Part shown: positions 53,131-64,000 of the stretch, in pieces
How positions within the stretch are numbered: position 1 is the first letter of the stretch
Layout of the letters: each line of letters starts with the position of its first letter
NCBI GenBank assembly: GCA_949316495.1
Contig: OX439012.1
Coordinates: 20,742,666 to 20,806,665, forward strand
Direction of reading: 5' to 3'
Length of the DNA: 64,000 nt
Source of the DNA: Amphiduros pacificus
Lineage: Eukaryota > Annelida > Polychaeta > Phyllodocida > Hesionidae
Program-made: the position numbers and the translations under genes
Notes under the pieces: model-generated
The model's input: only the letters and a program-made list of their open reading frames with translations
Told to the model about the DNA's origin: nothing
The model's database searches: none

Positions 53131-53149
53131 GCCAGTAACAAGTACTTTT

Positions 53150-53760
53150 GGAAATCCTCATTCATCAGAACATATAGAATTGATTTTTGTTTTGTTTTGA
53201 TAGAAATTATAAAAAATAATGACTTTATACAATAAACAAAGGTGAGATCTTCATGTTGGGATCTTTTTGAGAGCAAAATAAAAGTCAGAACACTTAAAAT
53301 GTGTTTTTTTTCTCTTCTTTTCTTTTCTTTGATTTTTGTTTTTTGTTTTTTGTTTTTTTTTGCAAATAGAGAAAATACCAAAATATTGAATAAAATGTCT
53401 TTATTAGCAAAGAAATGGAACAATTTCAATTTTCATACAATACTCTGACTAGTTTTCTACAGTACTGGTTGGGAAAAGTATTATTTTCATGCTGAAGGTG
53501 AAATCTTAATATTGGGGTTCTGTTTGAGTGATATGTACTTCGGAAAACATAAATTGATCAATTTCGTATTGTCTATTGCAAATGCAGAAGAATGTCAAAT
53601 AATAAAAATGACTTGATACCAAAAAAAAGAGGATGAAATCTTTATATTGGAGTTCTTATTGTGTAATATGCATATCAGAAGAATATAATTTTTATTATTT
53701 TATTTTGCAAACATAGAAAATATAAATAATACTGACTTTATATTGCAAACAACCTTGAGC
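53150..53760. repeat. Diverged tandem repeat of about 180 bp
   Basis: Three versions of: a (t/g)gcaaa(t/c)a.agaaaat... aataaaaatgactttata segment, followed by a gg(t/a)gaaatcttnatattgg-type segment. Long T runs make spurious open frames. No gene. Confidence 0.45.
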
Positions 53761-54364
53761 ATCTATGAATATATCCAGTGCAATGCACTAGTTCCAAGTT
53801 TCAGCACTATCATGTGTCTCACAGGGCTGATGATATGCCTTGACCTTTTCACATGGCAAAATTGCTCACTCTAATCCAAGATCCAGGCTAACATTTAGCC
53901 TGGATCCACATTTAAAAACAAACATGGACTGTACCTATCCAAGGTGTTGTTACAATATATCAACCTTTAAAACATACCTGCAAACAATGCCCATTCTTAA
54001 ATACATTCAATCAGATTGGTATATTATATATTCCAAAACAATATTCAAGATCTTCAAAATGTGGAATTGTCAATATTTGACCATATCATTCACTGACAGG
54101 ATGGAAATCTACAGGTCACATGTCACCTGTATGTGCATTTCTCTATTGTCCAGTGAGATCAGTCAACAATGCATGTATTCATATGTGCAAAGATAACCTC
54201 TTGGAAATGGTGTCAATGCCTCTAAAATAGTTCTCTAGTTTCACAGTTGTTTAAACACTATTAACAATAAAGAATTAGAATTTCTATATTTAAAATAAGT
54301 TCAAATATTGCAATCATTATTTTAATTATCAAATAAAACCACAATTTGATTAAAGAAACATGTG

Positions 54365-54475
54365 TAGTAATAATGCTCAGATGTGTGTTCCAGCAGGACC
54401 CCAGCTCATATTTTTAATCTCTACCGCTGGTACCTTTACCTGAGACTTTTCTCTTTTTGTTAGGTATGTTGGCTT
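54365..54475 (+). repeat. Dispersed repeat R3, second copy
   Basis: gtagtaataatgctcagatg, cccagctcatatttttaatc, tctaccgctgg and cctgagacttttctcttttt match 37440-37625 in order. An R2 copy follows directly. Confidence 0.6.
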
Positions 54476-54479
54476 AAGG

Positions 54480-54660
54480 GAAAAACACGTAATGGCGTTT
54501 AGGCCTTATCAGGTCATACAGAACCCTGTCAGCAGATCCCAATGCTCTACTCATTTCAAAGAGTAAATCAAATCTTCCTTTTGCATTATCACATTGACAT
54601 AATTAAAAAGCCAAAACCTTAGGAACCAATTATGATATCTCATAAATGTAATTATGGAAA
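54480..54660 (+). repeat. Dispersed repeat family R2, copy
   Basis: gcagatcccaatgctctact, catttcaaagagtaaatc and cttttgcattatcacattga match the copies at 33455 and 49600. Confidence 0.6.
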
Positions 54661-56655
54661 ATGGTTAAGTTCAGTACAAACGTAGTCATCCATATGGGGT
54701 CTTCAGTATATTAGTAACCATAAAGATTTAGATATTGAAAGGAGTTGAAATATATTCTTGTCCCATGAAATAAATAGAACAGGGAATTATAAAAAAAAAA
54801 CTTACAAAACTTTACCTTTAAATGTGAAAAACTCAGCAAAATCTCTGCAAAAATGGTGCAAAAAAATATTATTTAATAGATAAAAGCGTTTTACACTTTT
54901 TGTCCGTTTGTCAAGATGGAAAACCTGTCCGCCATCCTTGTCCAGATTGGCAGGGAAACAGGTATATAAGCGGAAGAAATGATCTGCATCAACAACGCAC
55001 TGAAGGGACTGGATTAGTGGAAACAAACTAGTCTGGCTGTTAAAGCCACACGTCAATCTCATTATATGTATTTGCCTCAACTTTCATGGGAACAATGAGT
55101 GTAAATGCACTCCTGATTAAACACATTTAAATTATTTAATCCCACCTGTTCCATACTCCGGTGTTTTGCCTCCAAAGAAAGGTATGTTCCCTTTAGAGAC
55201 AAGAACATGAGGATCCCCACAAAACCTTAATACCTATCCCCCACCAAAATCAAGATTTAAAAAGAAATGTGTACCACACTGTTCTGTCATCTGACCTTGA
55301 CATCGGGAGAAGCCCCTTGGCTTCAATACGGTCAAAAATTGATGCATTGTAAATCTATAGAAAGGATACCAGATGAGCCCAAAAAGACAACTAAAATAGA
55401 CTTTTGTCATCAATTATTCCTGACAAAATGTGTTTCCGATGCTGTTTTCCCAAAAATGTGCCCTGGCATGCTTGCCTCACCTCCAGGAGACTTATAAGGT
55501 CAGGAGAGGACGCTAGGAATGCACGGTTATAAACAAATAAAGGGGTTTAGGCATTTATGTGAACACCGTGTTCCTCTGAACATCTGCCCATAACGGCGCC
55601 ATGTTTGCCTGCCAACCTCAACAACGCGCACTCAAATAATTAAACAAAACACAATATCCCTACACCGCTGCACTCATTATTAAATTTAATGGCTAGGCCA
55701 TTTTGGAATATCGGATAAGCCTTTATTAAACCTTTTAGATAAGCCATTATTGTATTTATTGGATAAACCTTTATTGAATTTATTGGATAAGCTTTATCTT
55801 TTCATTACAGAAGATATGAGGTTTAAAATATAACCCATTTCAATGAAAAGAGTTTAAACATTTTTTCAAGCTTATGCTTTGTTTATGTTAAAACACATTA
55901 ATTATTCATTCCAAGAAATGTCTTTTTCCCATAGTACAGCAGAAGTGATTTTTTTATGACCGCCATAAAGTATGTGACAGCACAATACCCTGGAGGCTCG
56001 CCTTTCTGGGACTTATATGGGACATATACACAAAGATCTCATCGCATATGTTTGAGTTAATTGAACAACTGTATGCGTGTAGAAATTCATTCTTTATGCC
56101 AATTTGTGTGTGTGTGTGGGGGGGGGGGGGTCCAGATCTGATGTCCACAATGAACAGGTCCACATTACTAGTTAAATATGGCTCACAGATGGGATAATAC
56201 ATTTATTTTATGAAATGAGTCAACTTATTTTTTCTTGCCTTTATGTTGTAATACCATCACAAACGAGAGATGTGTAAAGCAGTGATTTTATGATTCCGGC
56301 ATTTTAATATAGCGCTGTTAAGTGGCATTCCACTGGCTGATTAGTTTTATTGCTTTAATCACATGGCCACATAAATCAAGATGTTTAGCATATACGACGA
56401 CCATGATGGTTTATAATGGAGAATACCAAACATGCACTGGATCCTAAATTTAGGCAGTCAGTCAATTTCGCATTTATAATGGTAATGAAGAATTTACAAG
56501 GAATCTGCAGATTATCTGGAGTACACTGATAGTGAAAAAAAAAATTCAAGCTGGAAATAATGATAACTTACATTCGTGGATGTAAGATAACAGCTTAATG
56601 ATATTTTGTTATGTTACTTCATACAAGTTGATGAGGTGAATATCTATGGACCACG
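54661..56655. other. Intergenic DNA, no gene seen
   Basis: It contains a short decayed tandem repeat (ggataagcctttattaaac-like units, about 27 bp, near 55706-55800) and a short (GT)n(G)n run at 56107-56131. Open frames at 54802-55080 (minus) and 55267-55497 (plus) have no domain resemblance or splice partners. Confidence 0.4.
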
Positions 56656-56827
56656 ATGGGAAGTATGAAAAATGCAACAGCGCGATTTACCTTATTTCAA
56701 ACCACCAGAAGCAGGATGTTTGGGTTTTTTATGAAGCACTTCCTCAGTCTGTGCCTGGTGTGGTCTGTCTCGGTGTATCTTATCTCTCAAGCCTATATGG
56801 GTGAGCTGAGTATAACTATCAAAGAAG
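56656..56827 (+). CDS. Sulfotransferase-like gene exon 1: cytoplasmic end and membrane anchor
   Basis: 57 codons plus one base. Starts at 56656, 56665 and 56716 are all in frame; the last still leaves the anchor intact. The donor GAAG|GTAAGT is close to consensus. Confidence 0.6.
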
Positions 56828-58779
56828 GTAAGTGCACCAGCAAAACTCATCTCTCCTCTCTTATTCACATGCATTAATTATGTATAGAATTGTGTTATGT
56901 AATTAATTGGAATGTGATCAGCCAATCAGATTTGTTCATTCGGATCATGTGATGCACCAATAAGTTACATATAAATCATATGCAGCCGAATATATTCGTA
57001 GCATCCCGTCCAATGAGATAATTAATCCTAAATATATTTGTAAATAATGCAATAGTGCTGAAATGCACAGTACAGGTAGTATTGGACATTTTAACAATGC
57101 CAATCTACGTCACAGTTCATTTATTTTTGTTTATTTTGATATGTACAATTGTAGTTAAGTGGGTGTTGTAGGCAGATAACGGATTTCTTGTTAACACATC
57201 ATCTATGTGCAAATTACACAATGCGTTTGTTTCCCTTTTGTAATGATAATTTTAAGATCTCTCATCCAATGATCGTTGTTGACTTAGGGTCATTGCATTT
57301 TGTCAATTATGTTAGATTTCAAGTACATAACCAGACATAAAATAGAAATATTTTACAATAAACACATGTTTCCGTTTTTCAGATAATTCCAACCGAGTTT
57401 CACATCTCGGGAGGAGAAGACATTTTATGTTTAAATCTGAGGAAATGATTGACGAAGACAAGATAAGAAAACCTCTGGCATATATTGATAAAATAAACAA
57501 ATCACAAACCAATCGAAGATCCCCAGAAATAGTTCCTGGCTTCAAACCATATACACAGTCTTATGATAGATACAGATCAAGACATATTGGTTTGCATCAA
57601 TCTATGGAGAAGAACAGTTATCAATTAAGTAGCGACAACAACAATTATAGGATTTTGGTTCATTTAAATTCCAGCAAGAAACTGAGTGATGTGTTTGAAG
57701 GGAATCATATCAATAACAAAAGTGTGATTACTGAGAAGAAAACTACAAGGGCAATGGTCACTGATTATGGAAATAGAAACAGGGTGAAAATAAATCCACG
57801 AAGGGCATCACAGAGGACACAGGCTGAAGGTTTGATCAAGGAAGCGAATGCTCCATCCAAACTCAGCAGCCAAGGAGAGGTGGTTCAAAATGTGCCCGCT
57901 AGAGGTCAGTTAATAAGGTTGAAACGTCCACCAGACAGTCTTAAGCAACGGAGAAACAAAGACATTGTTGAAGAAAGTTTTGCTAATATTAAGGATTTCG
58001 GAAATTTACTACGAATTCAAGATTGGACCACAAAAAAGATATTTACCACAACACAGATTAATAAGTCCAAACAAAAGGAACTGAGAATAACTAGACATAT
58101 TGAGAAATATCATACAAAATACAGTGCAAAATCTCTGCAGGACAGGACTTCAAGAAGAAATACATCATGTCCTGCTATCAATATTGACAGCGTTGATGTT
58201 AGTGATACTAGTTCACATTTTCTGCTATTCACAAATGATGTTGATTATTGCAGTTCATTCATTGTGGATCTCCTCTATAAAAACCCAAGAGTTTTGTTGA
58301 TATCCACTGAAAATAAGCCAATGAGAGCACTAGACATCCTGAAGATTACATCAGATAATTCAATTCTGTTTGATAAAATCAGTATGATTAAAGGTACACA
58401 CTTATGTAGTGAATATCAGATGTTGGAAAGGGTCTTAGCGTTGTATATGATCAAGAAGATGTATGTTGTTTATCACAGCAAAACTAGTAATTCCTCCCAC
58501 AATGAATATGGGAATGAGCTGACATGTCTGGTAAATACCATTGAGATTCTGATGAGGACATCACATACATTTTCTATATATGCCCATACAGATATTTCAA
58601 CTAAACATGAAAACCGGAAATCCACGTTGCATGAAAACAGGAAGCGCCGAAGTCCGCCATGTTTGATCTCTGGTTCATATCAGAGCATGGAAAATGTCAT
58701 TGCCAAATCTGTACAACTTATTCTCACCATGTATGCAAATTTGCATGATCTATCAGTATATCTTGGTGTCATTTCATAA
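56656..58779 (+). CDS. Type II membrane protein, divergent carbohydrate sulfotransferase-like (2 exons, 522 aa)
   Basis: Exons 56656-56827 and 57383-58779 join in phase 1 (GAAG|GTAAGT donor, TTTTTCAG acceptor). A basic N-terminus precedes one hydrophobic anchor (FLSLCLVWSVSVYLISQAY, about 29-47), then a lysine/arginine-rich stem of about 280 residues, the layout of Golgi glycan-modifying enzymes. From residue 336, HFLLFTNDVDYCSSFIVDLL and YKNPRVLL align by eye with the start of the CHST1/3 domain, where the 5'-phosphosulfate loop is TTR.GSSF. LCSEYQMLERVL matches a CDL..LE segment, and the end VIAKSVQL...NLHDLSVYL resembles the IKT(I/V)R...LKVIHLVRDPR region. But the loop lacks R.G, the VRDPR motif is absent, and the protein stops there, so the C-terminal third of the family is missing. 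It is either a pseudoenzyme or has further exons I cannot see. Confidence 0.5.
57383..58779 (+). CDS. Sulfotransferase-like gene exon 2: stem and degenerate catalytic domain
   Basis: An open frame of 465 codons in AT-rich DNA, much longer than chance, ending at TAA 58777-58779. Codon use is A-rich, with many K, R, N and S in the stem. No polyadenylation hexamer lies close; an AATAAA is at 59504-59509, beyond a ribozyme-like motif and an AT repeat. Confidence 0.65.
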
Positions 58780-58897
58780 TCATGTCCGAGAAGGCATGGC
58801 AGACTACTTTCTCTGGTACTAGCTTGTTTTCCATATACTCTTGTAATGATATAAATGTGATATATGTAATGATATATACAAAACACTTTCAGTGGTT

Positions 58898-58951
58898 TGT
58901 TAGTTAAGCCTGAAGAAGTCCCTCGAAGGACTGAAACATGTCGCAATAACA
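58898..58951 (+). ncRNA. Candidate type I hammerhead ribozyme (Penelope-like element type)
   Basis: All core bases are present: CUGAAGA (58910-58916), helix II AGUCC/GGACU with a 6-nt loop (58917-58932), GAA (58933-58935), and a minimal helix III A-U, C-G around loop AU (58936-58941), then the cleavage-site C at 58942. Helix I forms from GC/GC next to the core, an internal loop, then UGUUA (58898-58902) with UAACA (58947-58951). Short helix III hammerheads of this kind are known from Penelope-like retroelements and related repeats. No such element's coding part is seen here, so it would be a solo remnant. Confidence 0.6.
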
Positions 58952-59033
58952 GGTTTTAACTCTTTGTCACCACAGACTTTGTTGGATTACTTTCATCACC
59001 ATAACACTGTATACAACTACCTTTTTACTTTGG

Positions 59034-59408
<375 letters not shown>

Positions 59409-60144
59409 GTTGTTGTTGCTGGCAAAATATTACAGTAACTGCATTTTCAACGGAAAGGTTTATTTTAATTTTCTAAGAAGTGCTTGAATATAATGTTGTC
59501 GCAAATAAAATCAAAATGTCTACTTATTTATGGTTCGTGTCCACGGGACAAGAGAAAAGTGGAACATTTAAATGGAAATAGGCTTCTACACAGAATATAT
59601 TTTACTTGAAACAAGCTTGAAATTTGTCGGTTTCTTTTGGCTTCTGAGGATTCTTGCATTTATATCGCTAGGATCTTGGTCTTTGAAAGCCACTTTCGGA
59701 CAAAAATAGCTCCCAATTTTCCATATGGAAAATTGAAATGGAAATATCTCTACACAGAACATATTTCTCTTGAAACAACCATCTTGTTAATATTAAAACA
59801 CCCTCCCTTGTCTTAGAATTCTTTTTAAAATACATTTACATGTTTGTTGAAGAACTACATAAGCAGCAAAATAAATAAAATATGTGAATGATATATATAT
59901 ACTCTAAATTTATGTGATGCATGAACATTAAATATACGTGGTAGTTTCAATATATTTACAGTTCTTCAGTACTATGCTCTCTTTTGGAAGTGAAATAATC
60001 CATAATTAATTGGTGAGGTTTTTTAGGTGCTCTGTTCATACTTTTGGGGGTTCATAATGTCTCACAGATCTTGAGCATACAATGTTCCTGCTGGGAGGTA
60101 ATAAGTAATTCAGTTTGTGCTCACTATCTTTGATGTCATTGATG
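59409..60144. other. No gene seen
   Basis: AT-rich DNA with a diverged internal duplication (cttctacacagaatatattt near 59583 and tctacacagaacatatttct near 59750). Nothing else is supported. Confidence 0.45.
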
Positions 60145-60700
60145 TCAACTTTTTACATCTTGCTTCCCTCCTGGATCCAGAACTGAGAGCGTCATGGCCT
60201 CACTGTAACTGCAGGCAAGAAGGCAGATCTTGAGTGCCCACTTTTGTAGGTGTTCAACCATGTCACTCTGTTGGGTGGTCAATCCTAGGTGCCAGATTTC
60301 ACATGAATACTCTAATACTGATCTTATCACTAATATGTAGACTTTTGTCACCTCTGAAGGTCTCCCAGACCTCATTAGCAGCACAAGGAAATAGAGCCTT
60401 TTCCCAGCCTTACCACATATGTGGTTTTGCCAATCTATTGTTCTGACCTGTTCTGTCACATACTTCCCAGATGGTGGTGTCATCAACATACTTGTCCCCA
60501 GTAGATTCAGTTTTAAGATCATTGTGGGACCCCTGCATTTATCTGTCACCACTTTAACATGACATTTTCCAACTTAATCCTTCGATTCCATTCACACAGA
60601 AAGTTGGTCATCCAATGGGTTAAAAGATCCGGGAGGCCATAATTAGCAAGTTTGTTCATGAGGATTTGTGGTCCAAGAAAAGGGGAGAACAGGTGTCAAA
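60145..60700 (-). mobile_element. LINE reverse-transcriptase fragment (CR1/jockey-like)
   Basis: On the minus strand, ANYGLPDLLTHWMTNFLCEW (about 60660-60580) matches the region before the RT active site. KYVDDTTIWEV follows near 60490 with the YVDD motif, then RLYFLVLLMRSGRPSEVTKV and SVLEYSCEIWHLGLTTQQSD, the usual thumb region (I(R)SVLEY..VWH.GLT..QS), and EHLQKWALKI. Frames change between the pieces, and the part between NAGVPQG-like text and YVDD is shortened, so it is a dead 5'-truncated copy. Beyond it, a duplicated phrase cctggatacccct...gggctgctgc lies at about 60742 and 60820. Confidence 0.75.
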
Positions 60701-61041
60701 GAAATACCTTTAAAATGTTATCACATTGATAGCCCGAGACCATCCTGGATACCCCTGAGAGGGCTGCTGCATTAAAATTCAATTTTAAACTCAATGATAG
60801 CTCAATGTTAGTAAACCGTCCTGGATACCCCTGTAAGGGCTGCTGCATAGTGAAGGTTATAACCTTTGTGGCCCCTGTTTCCAAGAATATTACTTGCCAA
60901 CATTAAGATTGTTTGCTTTAAATTGGTATCTGAATACAACACTGTCAGTCTGTTGGTACTGAGTGCAAGTTATGTGTTCATTTTAAATCCAATCTGCCCA
61001 ACATTGTATGAGATACATATTTATATATTCAAACATCAATA

Positions 61042-61140
61042 ATGATGGGTGATGAACACAAAGAAAGTGAGATGAAGATAGTACATAAGGCCATGCCATA
61101 TTACGCTTGTAGTAGGATACAACAATATGAAATATTTAGG
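61042..61140 (+). CDS. Unknown gene, exon 1 candidate
   Basis: 33 codons with two adjacent ATGs (61042, 61045), ending QQYEIFR before GTAAGA. Weakest of the three, as no independent mark fixes the start. Confidence 0.4.
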
Positions 61141-63988
61141 GTAAGAATTGATGAAAGTCAAATAATGTTTGCTATTACTGTTTGATAAAATTTTTAAATG
61201 TATTTCTTATTTGGACCAAGTGTTTCAAGCACAATTAAAGAAAGATGCTGATATTTCCATAAAATCTTTTGCAAAATATGCTGAGCAAAATAATCATGTT
61301 TTTTTGGCAGGATGTACCTGTTGCCAAAAAAACTAAAATAACAAAGAGGATCCTCCTGGGTCACATGAAGAGAGCAGATACAAAGCTCCTTTTGACTGTA
61401 GTAACAAGAGTCCAGGGGGCACTGATGGTGAACATTGCTGCACTGATATGTGCCTTCTTTCTTGATTCAAATGATGCTACCACAAATCACCTATCAAAGC
61501 ATGCTTTGTGTGGTGTAGCTTTGGTGAGTAAATATCACATAAGATATTGCTTTATCTCACGGTTTCTGGATTTCTTCAATGTGCTCAGACCTTTTTCATG
61601 TTCAGATTCTGGGTTTTCAGAGGCTGGCTTCAAGTCAGTGCTCTAAAGTATGTATTTTGATCCCCTAATCTCAGCCTCTTGTTTCCCCTATTTTGGGCCT
61701 CTGAATTCTCTCATGTCAATATGACAACATAAGAGTATTTACTCAAAATATGATGTCATGACATCATATTTTGGAAATATGACGTCATATGGCTCAAGTA
61801 CTTAATTCAAGTCTGAGCAAATACTTCGTGAAGTAAGCAGAACTGAGATTCCGAGCATGATGAAAAAATCAAATACTGTATACAGAGAAAAAAACGCGCC
61901 TAGTTATTTTCGCGCCATCGCCGTTTTCGACAGGTTCGCGCCGTTTTATTTTCGCGAATTTTGGATTTCTAGTACATAATATTATCACAAATTACCCTTT
62001 TTGACAGAAATGCCTTCACACGTCGATCGATTTTAATTGCGTTTTAAATGATAAATAAAGGTATTTACCCAATATTATTGGTCTATTATTTCGAAATGCT
62101 TTGTTTAGACTTTGTTCTCACTGATTCCAATTATCAGCATTCACAGTTTTGCGTTTCGTCATTGTCTCCCCTTTTTGACAGAAATGCCTTCACACGTGGA
62201 TCAATTTTAATTGCGTTTTAAATGATAAATAAAAGTATATACCCAATATTAACACAAAATACGCTTTGCAGGTCGAGAACAGAACTAAACCATTCATCCA
62301 TTTAACATGCATTACGCAATACGAGGTCGTCATTTTAAAAAGTGGGAGTGGCGGGGACAAGCTCTTATTTTTGGCGCGTAAACAAATGGAGTGTATCAAC
62401 TCGCATTGAACAATTTAATATATTGCGCAACGATGGATCCCTGGCTTCTCTTCGTGTTGACGCACATCAAATTTACCGTGTTCCGCACATCGAAAACGTA
62501 ACATGATGTACGTGACGTCCTTGATCTTAGAGTGAGAGTCCCCTCTTCAATTTCGCGTCCATTTAATTTCGCGAATGACGTCCTGGCGCGAATTAACGCG
62601 AAAATAAAAAGGTCGCGAAAATTTGTCTGTATACAGTATACAGCAATTATCCCCTTAGGAATGCTTCAATTTCAATAAGTTATACCAATTGTATAAAACA
62701 CTCGGAAACAACAGTTATTCTACACATGCAGTGCTTAAAAGTACCATGAAATTATGTTTGAAAGCTTTGATAAAATCAATGTAACTCATCTTGTTTTATC
62801 TATGTTGTGTCCTGTATGTGTCTTTTATTGCATCATACATTTTGATCAAATAAAGCAGGTCAATGTGAAGTTGGCCCATTCACTCACAATTGTTACATAT
62901 TAGGGAAAAGTCTGTGCTATTGTAACAGTTTATGCAAGAATGGAGACTAATATTTTGAAACAAACATGTTGGATGCTTATATGTGACCATAATAAATTAT
63001 ATGATCACAACAAAAACATCCCAAAAGGCCTGAACTTGTCCTCCATTCAATGAGTAGTAATATGACATCATTACAAGTCAAAGGAAGGTTATTTTCATGC
63101 CAGCTGTTAAAACATGAGTGTTGTAGCCAACAGATTCTGCATTTATACACAAATATATTGAGAGCAGAAAAGCTTTTTGTAAACTTGATCAAATTTGAGA
63201 CTAATCTGATTGATCAAAATGTTGAAAAAAATAGTTCCATATTGGCCACCAGGACAAGAATTGGCTCTGGGCATCCTACACTGATGCAAACCCTTAAATG
63301 GTTGACCATTTGATACCTAAATCGTTGCGTATTGATTTCAGCCCTTCTATGGACCTAACTTGAGCCCTTGGTCCTAACATCAGTCTTTCTTTGGCCTAAC
63401 GTCTGTCCTTGACCTGACTTAACTTGGGCTCTTCTTTGGACATAACTTTCTTAGAGCCCTTTCTTAGAATTGACTTAAGCCCAACTTCAGCCCAACTTGG
63501 GATATGACCTATGACCACTGGATATATATGTTGTTTATTTTATCAAAAAGCTGTCTAAATAAGTAAAAGTGACAAAGATGGACACATACTAACTATTTGT
63601 TATCTGATACAACATAATCTGTTTAGTTACCCATCATGATCTTCTATTTGATAAGATTTTACTGGATGTTGGTGTGTTCCTTTACATATATCATAAAGCT
63701 CAGAGACCATCCATTCTTTTGGTAAGTTGTACTCATTTCCATAACAAACATGTCATTGTTGGTTGATACTATTTGTATGCTTCACCAAATAATTGACTTT
63801 AAGCTGAGATACATAATTTCTTTCAGTTCTTTGGAGAATGTTTACCTTAAAATCGAAAATACTGTATCTTATTCCAGGTTTTGATTTCTTGTATTTTGAA
63901 TTTTGATTCCTTTGGCACAACATTATATTTGTTTGGTGAACCTGTAATTTTCCTATTGAGCGGTTATCCATCTTTTCAACCAGTGAAG
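61042..63988 (+). CDS. Partial unknown gene, three phase-0 exons, continues past the window
   Basis: Exons 61042-61140 (33 codons, start ATG, donor AGG|GTAAGA), 61311-61523 (71 codons, acceptor TTTTTTGGCAG, donor TTG|GTGAGT) and 63878-63988 (37 codons, acceptor ATTCCAG, donor AAG|GTTAGT) are all phase 0 on both sides. The joined text begins MMGDEHKESEMKIVHKAMPY, continues DVPVAKKTKITKRILLGHMK and ends GEPVIFLLSGYPSFQPVK. Three hydrophobic stretches (about 60-84, 97-112, 118-134) could be membrane helices or helices of a HEAT/armadillo solenoid. I do not recognise the family. The start could lie further upstream. Confidence 0.5.
61311..61523 (+). CDS. Unknown gene, exon 2 candidate
   Basis: 213 nt, open throughout, with good splice sites at both ends; codes from DVPVAKKTKITKR through LLLTVVTRVQGALMVNIAAL to KHALCGVAL. 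Coding-like composition against an AT-rich background. Confidence 0.6.
61734..61826. repeat. Small inverted-repeat element with CRE-like palindromes
   Basis: Ends GTATTTACTCA and TGAGCAAATAC are inverted repeats. Inside are a perfect 28-bp palindrome centred on TGATGTCATGACATCA (61745-61772) and a 14-bp palindrome ATATGACGTCATAT (61778-61791) holding a full TGACGTCA site. Likely a tiny foldback element in intron 2. Confidence 0.65.
61876..62636. mobile_element. MITE-like element with TA target duplication (761 bp)
   Basis: Ends CTGTATACAGA and (inverted) CTGTATACAGAC are flanked by TA (61874-61875, 62637-62638). Inside each end lie inverted TTTTCGCG-rich segments (tattttcgcgcc, gcgcgaattaacgcg). 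A direct repeat of about 95 bp (tttttgacagaaatgccttc ... tttaaatgataaataaa) occurs at 62006 and 62171. No transposase. The TA duplication suggests a Tc1/mariner-type partner. Confidence 0.7.
62637..63877. other. Intron 2 remainder of the unknown gene
   Basis: AT-rich. A run of cttgagcccttggtcctaac-like phrases at 63340-63490 is a short decayed repeat. No exon was recognised before 63878. Confidence 0.4.
63878..63988 (+). CDS. Unknown gene, exon 3 candidate
   Basis: 37 codons, VLISCILNFDSFGTTLYLFG then EPVIFLLSGYPSFQPVK, phase 0 at both ends, 12 nt from the right edge. It fits exon 2 without a frame change. Confidence 0.5.
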
Positions 63989-64000
63989 GTTAGTGGGATA

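Overview
The window is eukaryotic and most likely from a mollusc. It is AT-rich, has spliced genes with GT/AG introns and very long introns, and carries several copies of a tRNA-derived SINE whose tail (an aaagtgatgtaaaacccc-like core, then caaa repeats) I recognise from molluscan genomes. I cannot name the species.

Layout. 1-8372 is upstream DNA with SINEs, a 34-bp-arm hairpin, a (GT)n run and a 17-bp minisatellite split by a composite SINE; one possible exon of another gene lies at 1012-1118. 8373-48541 is one plus-strand gene that I assembled from eight phase-compatible exons (550 codons): signal peptide, SUEL/galactose-binding lectin domain, CUB domain, short sushi/CCP-like module, transmembrane helix and a cytoplasmic tail of about 190 residues. 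Its first intron is about 29.2 kb, and roughly half of it is minisatellite (units of 34, 32, 39, 13, 44, 42, 23 and 28 bp). The 34-bp array is split by a 2.9-kb TIR DNA transposon. Intron 3 holds a 53-bp array of about 47 units that begins inside the last ten coding bases of exon 3 and repeats its 5' splice site.

48542-56655 is intergenic with old dispersed repeats. 56656-58779 is a two-exon gene for a type II membrane protein of 522 residues that looks like a divergent carbohydrate sulfotransferase lacking normal PAPS-binding motifs. Just downstream, 58898-58951 fits a minimal type I hammerhead ribozyme, as known from Penelope-like elements. A LINE reverse-transcriptase fragment lies on the minus strand at 60145-60700. 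From 61042 to the right edge are three phase-0 exons of an unidentified gene that continues past the window; its second intron contains a palindromic CRE-like hairpin and a 761-bp MITE.

The three gene models do not form an operon or an evident pathway. The lectin/CUB receptor and the sulfotransferase-like protein would both act on the secretory route and at glycans, but a link between them is only a guess. All calls are from reading sequence; no database search was run.
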